Below are positions 57,616 to 64,000 of a DNA stretch of 64,000 nucleotides, in pieces. The notes below the pieces were generated by a model, which ran no database searches, was not told the DNA's origin, and was given only the letters and a program-made list of their open reading frames with translations. The stretch is from a bacterium (GTDB lineage: Bacteria > Bacillota > Bacilli > Lactobacillales > Streptococcaceae), in assembly GCA_905221115.1 (NCBI GenBank), contig CAJNBX010000001.1, forward strand, positions 1 to 64,000. The letters run 5' to 3'. Made by a program: the position numbers and the translations under genes. The first letter of the stretch is position 1. The number at the start of each line of letters is the position of its first letter.

Positions 57616-58794
57616 ATGAATCGCTACGCAGTACAGTTAATCAGCCGTGGAGCTGTAAACAAGATAGGGAATATGCTCTATGATTATGGAAATAGTGTCT
57701 GGTTGGCTTCCATGGGGACTATCGGACAGACAGTTTTAGGAATGTATCAGATTTCTGAGCTCGTCACATCCATTCTGATCAATCCCTTTGGTGGAGTTAT
57801 TTCAGACCGTTTTTCTCGTCGTAAGATTTTAATGACGACAGACCTTGTTTGTGGGATTCTTTGTCTGGCTATTTCTTTCATAAGGAATGACAGCTGGATG
57901 ATTGGAGCTTTGATTGGGGCTAATATTGTGCAAGCTATTGCTTTTGCCTTTTCTAGACCAGCAAATAAGGCCATTATCACAGAATTGGTAGAGAAGGATG
58001 AACTGGTCCTCTACAATTCTCGTTTGGAGTTGGTCTTGCAGGTTGTCAGTGTGAGTTCCCCTGTACTCTCTTTTCTGGTTTTACAATTTGCAAGTCTTCG
58101 CATTACCCTGGTATTAGATGCCCTTAGTTTTTTTCTCGCTTTTGGCTTGGTAGCCTTGCTTCCAAAGAAAGAAGAGAAGACTATGGGTGAGAAGAAACTA
58201 ACATTCAAAGTTATTTTTTCTGATATCAAGGAGGGGGTTCACTATATTGTGAAGCAAAAGGAAATCTTCTTTTTGTTAGTCATGGCTTCAAGTGTCAATT
58301 TTTTCTTCGCAGCCTTTAATTACCTCCTCCCCTTTTCAAATCAGCTCTATGGAGTTCAAGGTGCTTATGCCACTATTTTAACAATGGGTGCTATTGGGTC
58401 TATTGTTGGGGCGCTGCTAGCTAGTAAGATTAAAGCTAGTATGGAAATGCTTCTGTTTTTATTGGCTCTGACTGGACTTGGGGTGATGATAATGGGATTC
58501 ACTCTCCCATCCTATCTGACTTTTTCAGGGAACTTTGTTTGTGAACTCTTTATGACGATTTTCAATATTCACTTTTTTACTCAAGTACAAACCAAGGTTG
58601 AAGGTGAATATCTTGGTAGAGTTCTCAGTTCGATTTATACCTTAGCTATACTATTTATGCCTATTGCAACAGGTTTAATGACCTGGCTTCCAAGTGTTCA
58701 TCTTTATTCTTTCTGGATTATTGGACTTGGAGTTGTCATCTTATCCTTCTTAGCTCTAGGCTATGTACTAACTCATTTTAAAAAAGAGATATAA
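57616..58794 (+). CDS. MFS-family efflux transporter
   Basis: A 392-residue membrane protein with about 12 hydrophobic segments. The conserved loop 2-3 motif appears as GGVISDRFSRRKILM, typical for drug-proton antiporters. It belongs to the macrolide/multidrug-like exporter group, though no substrate can be fixed. GAGAGGAG gives a strong SD. The gene lies behind an Rgg regulator and an ABC-F ATPase, which together suggest a response to a translation inhibitor or a peptide signal. Confidence 0.87.
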   Translation: MNRYAVQLISRGAVNKIGNMLYDYGNSVWLASMGTIGQTVLGMYQISELVTSILINPFGGVISDRFSRRKILMTTDLVCGILCLAISFIRNDSWMIGALIGANIVQAIAFAFSRPANKAIITELVEKDELVLYNSRLELVLQVVSVSSPVLSFLVLQFASLRITLVLDALSFFLAFGLVALLPKKEEKTMGEKKLTFKVIFSDIKEGVHYIVKQKEIFFLLVMASSVNFFFAAFNYLLPFSNQLYGVQGAYATILTMGAIGSIVGALLASKIKASMEMLLFLLALTGLGVMIMGFTLPSYLTFSGNFVCELFMTIFNIHFFTQVQTKVEGEYLGRVLSSIYTLAILFMPIATGLMTWLPSVHLYSFWIIGLGVVILSFLALGYVLTHFKKEI

Positions 58795-58851
58795 GTCTGC
58801 TTGGACTTTAAAAATAATTCCAATCTAAGTGTTTTTTTCCGCCCTTCTCGT

Positions 58852-60846
<1,995 letters not shown>

Positions 60847-60970
60847 TGATTGTTTAAAAACAGAGTTTAGATGATATGACAATGCTTGTCAATCGGGACA
60901 AAATCGGTCAAGAATTTATTAGTGAAATAGAAACAAATTAAAAATTAAAAAGTAAAAAGGAAAAATAAAA

Positions 60971-63250
60971 ATGTATAACTACCCTATGCGCATTCATTAC
61001 CATCGCAAGAATGGAGAATATGACACTTGCTCTTTTGTAAAGAGTAAGGATCAACGAATTGATTTACTAACTTACCAAGAAGATTATTTTGGAGCCTTAT
61101 TTAGTTTTGAACACCCAAGCGCTCATCCCTTAGAAAGCTTGAATTTTGTGGTTCATACTGGACAAACCAGTAAAGAATATGCCATCCGTTTTAATCACTA
61201 TCCTCTCTTAACGGAGGTCTGGATTTTGGAAGGGGATGATAGAATTTATTATTCTGAAAATCCTGCTATTGCCAGTCCTTTCTATAAGAATCAAAATCCT
61301 TTTGCCTTTGACAAGGCTATTAACAGTGCTAGTTTTGATCATCATTGGGGCTACCAAGGTGAATTGGGGTGCCGTGTAGAGGACAATCAGGCTCATTTTG
61401 CTCTTTGGGCTCCAACAGCGACAGAAGTGCAGGTTGTCGTTTATGAATCAGCTACTAATGATGCACCTGTTTGGAAGACTTTTGTGATGGAGAGAGGAAA
61501 TAGCTACTCTTATAATCATAAGGACAATACAATCGGTGTCTGGAGTTTGGATGTTGAGGAAGATTTGACTGGTAAGGCTTATCAGTATCAAGTCCAATTC
61601 CCTCATCACCAAACACTGACACGCGATCCTTATACCATTGCAACCAGTCCTGATGGCAAACGTTCAGCTATTCTGAGCCATGCAGAAAAGCAGGTTGAAA
61701 ATTTCGAGGTTAAGCACGGTTCTGATGCTACTTGGCGTTTGGAAAATCCATGTAAGGCAGTTATCTGTGAAATGCATATTCGTGATTTGACCAAATCACC
61801 GACCTCAGGTGTGGATGAACATCTTCGAGGAACTTTCTTGGGTGCGGCTCAGACAGGGACGGTTAACCAGTACGGCCAAGCAACTGCTTTTGATTACATC
61901 AAGAAGATAGGCTACAATTATGTTCAGTTGCAACCAATTGCAGACCGTCATAAAGAATACGATGAGGATGGAAATGTAACCTACAACTGGGGTTATGACC
62001 CACAAAACTATAATGCGCCAGAAACTAGTTTTTCAACTAATCCAGACGACCCAGCTCAGGGTATTCGTGATTTGAAGACCATGGTTCAAGCTTACCACGA
62101 TGCGGGTATTGGTGTTATTATGGATGTGGTCTATAACCATACTTTCTCAGTTGTTGATGCACCTTTCCAAACAACTGTCCCTGATTACTATTATCGTATG
62201 AATCCAGACGGTACCTTCCAGAATGGAACGGGTGTTGGAAATGAAACAGCCAGCGAACATGAAATGTTCCGCAAGTATATGATTGATTCCCTCCTATACT
62301 GGGTACAGGAATACAATATTGACGGCTTCCGTTTTGACTTGATGGGGATTCATGATGTCAAGACTATGCAGATGATTCGTCAGAGTTTGGATGAAATTGA
62401 CCCTAACATTATCCTTTATGGAGAAGGTTGGGACATGGGAACAGGTCTTGCCCCTTATGATAAGGCTAAGAAAGACAACGCCTACGAAATGCCAAATATT
62501 GGTTTCTTTAATGACAATCAGCGTGATGCTGTCAAAGGTGGAGAAGTTTATGGTGCTATCAAGTCAGGTTTTGTCAGCGGTGCTGCGACAGAGCCAATTC
62601 TTGCCAAAGCAATCCTAGGCAGTCGTGAATTAGGAACCTATACACATCCAAATCAAGTACTTAACTATGTGGAAGCCCATGACAATTACAATCTTCACGA
62701 TTTGTTGGCGACACTTCATCCAGACCAAAGTTCAGAACAAATCATGCGCAAGGTTGAGACAGCCACAGCTATGAACCTACTCATGCAAGGGATGGCCTTT
62801 ATGGAAATCGGTCAAGAATTTGGTCGTACCAAACTAGTTGCGACTGGTGAAAATGGTGAGTTGACCCATGATGATAGAGAGCGTGCTATGAATAGCTATA
62901 ATGCTCCAGACAGTGTGAACCAAGTGAACTGGGACTTGATTAATGAGCGTCAAGATAGTATTGAGTTTATCCGTCAGATGATTCGATTGAAGACAGGAAC
63001 CGGTGCCTTTTCTTACCCTACTTATGATGAAATTTACCATCATGTTTTTGTTCATTCAGCAAATGAACATAGTGGTTTGATTGTCTATGAGATTCAAGGG
63101 GAAGACCATTTACTGGTTGTATTTAATGCTAAAGGGCAAGACTTCCAGTTTGAAAATGCTGGAAATCTAGAACTATTGGTGACCAATAGCCATTTAAGTG
63201 ATAAAGACATGGTTGGTGGCGTTAGCGCCAGCGTCTTTAAAGTCTTGTAG
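60971..63250 (+). CDS. pulA: Type I pullulanase (glycoside hydrolase family 13)
   Basis: Cleaves alpha-1,6 branches in pullulan, glycogen or limit dextrins. The 759 residues begin with an N-terminal beta domain and a CBM48-like region (FALWAPTATEVQVVVYES). The type I signature YNWGYDP is followed by GH13 motifs: DVVYNHTF, GFRFDLMG (nucleophile), LYGEGWDMG (acid/base) and VEAHDNYNL. There is no signal peptide or LPxTG, so this is the intracellular form, unlike the surface SpuA type. AAAAAGGAAAA precedes the ATG. Confidence 0.93.
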   Translation: MYNYPMRIHYHRKNGEYDTCSFVKSKDQRIDLLTYQEDYFGALFSFEHPSAHPLESLNFVVHTGQTSKEYAIRFNHYPLLTEVWILEGDDRIYYSENPAIASPFYKNQNPFAFDKAINSASFDHHWGYQGELGCRVEDNQAHFALWAPTATEVQVVVYESATNDAPVWKTFVMERGNSYSYNHKDNTIGVWSLDVEEDLTGKAYQYQVQFPHHQTLTRDPYTIATSPDGKRSAILSHAEKQVENFEVKHGSDATWRLENPCKAVICEMHIRDLTKSPTSGVDEHLRGTFLGAAQTGTVNQYGQATAFDYIKKIGYNYVQLQPIADRHKEYDEDGNVTYNWGYDPQNYNAPETSFSTNPDDPAQGIRDLKTMVQAYHDAGIGVIMDVVYNHTFSVVDAPFQTTVPDYYYRMNPDGTFQNGTGVGNETASEHEMFRKYMIDSLLYWVQEYNIDGFRFDLMGIHDVKTMQMIRQSLDEIDPNIILYGEGWDMGTGLAPYDKAKKDNAYEMPNIGFFNDNQRDAVKGGEVYGAIKSGFVSGAATEPILAKAILGSRELGTYTHPNQVLNYVEAHDNYNLHDLLATLHPDQSSEQIMRKVETATAMNLLMQGMAFMEIGQEFGRTKLVATGENGELTHDDRERAMNSYNAPDSVNQVNWDLINERQDSIEFIRQMIRLKTGTGAFSYPTYDEIYHHVFVHSANEHSGLIVYEIQGEDHLLVVFNAKGQDFQFENAGNLELLVTNSHLSDKDMVGGVSASVFKVL

Positions 63251-63341
63251 AAAAAATCAAAAGTTTTCAATTGTGTCGTATAATTTCTAGGATATCTTCT
63301 TGCTAAAAATTATAAAACTCAATGAAGAATAACATAGCATG

Positions 63342-63375
63342 AAAAAGGTTTAGTTCATCTAAGCCTTTTCTTTTT
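63342..63375 (+). terminator. Terminator of pulA
   Basis: AAAAAGGTTTAG and CTAAGCCTTTT form a stem around TTCAT, followed by a T-rich run (CTTTTT). It lies about 90 bases after the pulA stop. Confidence 0.72.
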
Positions 63376-63457
63376 GTACTGACTGCTTAACAAAAGAGTT
63401 CAAATAGTTTGAAAAGTCAAGCTTGTGAAAATAATCTCAAAAATATTGCAAAAAGGG

Positions 63458-63485
63458 TTGTAATTTTCTGAAAATTTGGTAAAAT
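63458..63485 (+). promoter_or_regulatory. Promoter of gapN
   Basis: TTGTAA at 63458-63463, a 16-base spacer and TAAAAT at 63480-63485 preceded by TGG (extended -10). The start codon follows 31 bases later. Confidence 0.55.
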
Positions 63486-63516
63486 ATATCTTAATCATTT
63501 TCAGGAGGACGAGAAT

Positions 63517-64000
63517 TTGACAAGATATCAGAATTTAGTAAATGGAGAATGGAAATCATCTGAAAAAGAAATTAAGATTTATTCACCAATCAATCAAGAA
63601 GAATTAGGGACAGTACCCGCTATGAGCCAAGCAGAAGTAGATGAGGCTATGAAAGCTGCGCGTGCAGCCCTGACAGCATGGCGAGCTTTATCAGCAGTTG
63701 AACGTGCGGCTTATTTGCATAAGACAGCAGCTATTTTAGAACGCGATAAGGAAGAAATTGGTACTATCCTTGCCAAAGAAGTAGCAAAAGGGATTAAAGC
63801 AGCAATTGGAGAAGTCGTGCGTACCGCAGACTTGATCCGCTATGCTGCAGAGGAAGGGTTACGGATCACTGGACAAGCGATGGAAGGTGGCGGTTTTGAA
63901 GCAGCAAGTAAAAACAAACTGGCTGTTGTTCGTCGTGAGCCGGTTGGAGTCGTGCTAGCTATTACTCCTTTTAACTATCCAGTCAACCTTTCTGGATCTA
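63517..64000 (+). CDS. gapN: NADP-dependent glyceraldehyde-3-phosphate dehydrogenase, 5' part
   Basis: Non-phosphorylating dehydrogenase that oxidises glyceraldehyde 3-phosphate to 3-phosphoglycerate and supplies NADPH. Only the first 161 codons are in the window; the gene runs off the right edge. The N-terminus TRYQNLVNGEWKSSEKEI and the nucleotide-binding approach RREPVGVVLAITPFNYPVNL match streptococcal GapN. The start is TTG, with a perfect AGGAGG eight bases upstream; no ATG nearby has an SD. The catalytic Cys and Glu lie beyond the window. Confidence 0.93.
   Translation, partial: MTRYQNLVNGEWKSSEKEIKIYSPINQEELGTVPAMSQAEVDEAMKAARAALTAWRALSAVERAAYLHKTAAILERDKEEIGTILAKEVAKGIKAAIGEVVRTADLIRYAAEEGLRITGQAMEGGGFEAASKNKLAVVRREPVGVVLAITPFNYPVNLSGS

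Overview
The window reads as a chromosome segment from a Mitis-group Streptococcus close to S. pneumoniae (S. pneumoniae, S. pseudopneumoniae or S. mitis). The basis is four BOX repeats, an Iga-type IgA1 protease, tandem polyhistidine-triad genes beside an AdcAII-like zinc lipoprotein, RexAB recombination enzymes, a GapN start at the right edge, and a tmRNA with the tag AKNNTSYALAA. No complete insertion sequence, prophage, CRISPR array or tRNA gene was seen.

Layout. 1-472: a terminator, a tandem 11-mer, and an asd-type structured RNA with its own promoter and terminator. 473-2540: asd and dapA (lysine/diaminopimelate branch). 2586-4277, minus strand: mnmE and a small tautomerase. 4401-12375: a dense housekeeping run, tdk, GNAT, prfA, prmC, a Sua5-family gene, GNAT, glyA, a nucleoid-associated protein, a PvaA-like muramidase and a secreted DUF1002 protein. 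12639-14030: an APC amino-acid permease between two BOX elements. 14225-21498: a zinc-acquisition block with adcAII and two very large pht genes, each transcription start region carrying AdcR-like palindromes. 21882-30801: a CPBP membrane protease, then rexB-rexA and a third, unrecognised gene. 31244-42942: two consecutive giant M26 zinc metalloprotease genes (iga and a paralogue) that share a 17-residue repeat array. 43148-48796: uraA (minus strand, with a PyrR-type attenuator), rsmG, lemA-htpX, rlmB and def. 48971-52188: a CapA-like protein, a HAD phosphatase, an SGNH hydrolase and ssrA. 52190-52437: a probable integration scar behind ssrA. 52438-58794: a thioredoxin-like protein, phosphoglucomutase, an ABC-F ATPase, an Rgg regulator and an MFS transporter. 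58888-64000: ligA, pullulanase and the start of gapN.

How the parts work together. The surface-active part (PvaA-like enzyme, AdcAII, Pht proteins, two M26 proteases) fits a mucosal coloniser that scavenges zinc and cleaves host proteins. AdcAII and both Pht genes are likely co-repressed by AdcR when zinc is sufficient. RexAB is the Gram-positive counterpart of RecBCD; the 392-residue gene directly behind it is the best candidate here for an undescribed function. Two genes, the ABC-F ATPase and ligA, have -10 elements placed so that the start codon would be the first transcribed base, which predicts leaderless mRNAs.

All family assignments come from reading motifs and from memory of known proteins. 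No database search was run. Start codons were moved inward wherever a Shine-Dalgarno sequence or family knowledge favoured a later start.
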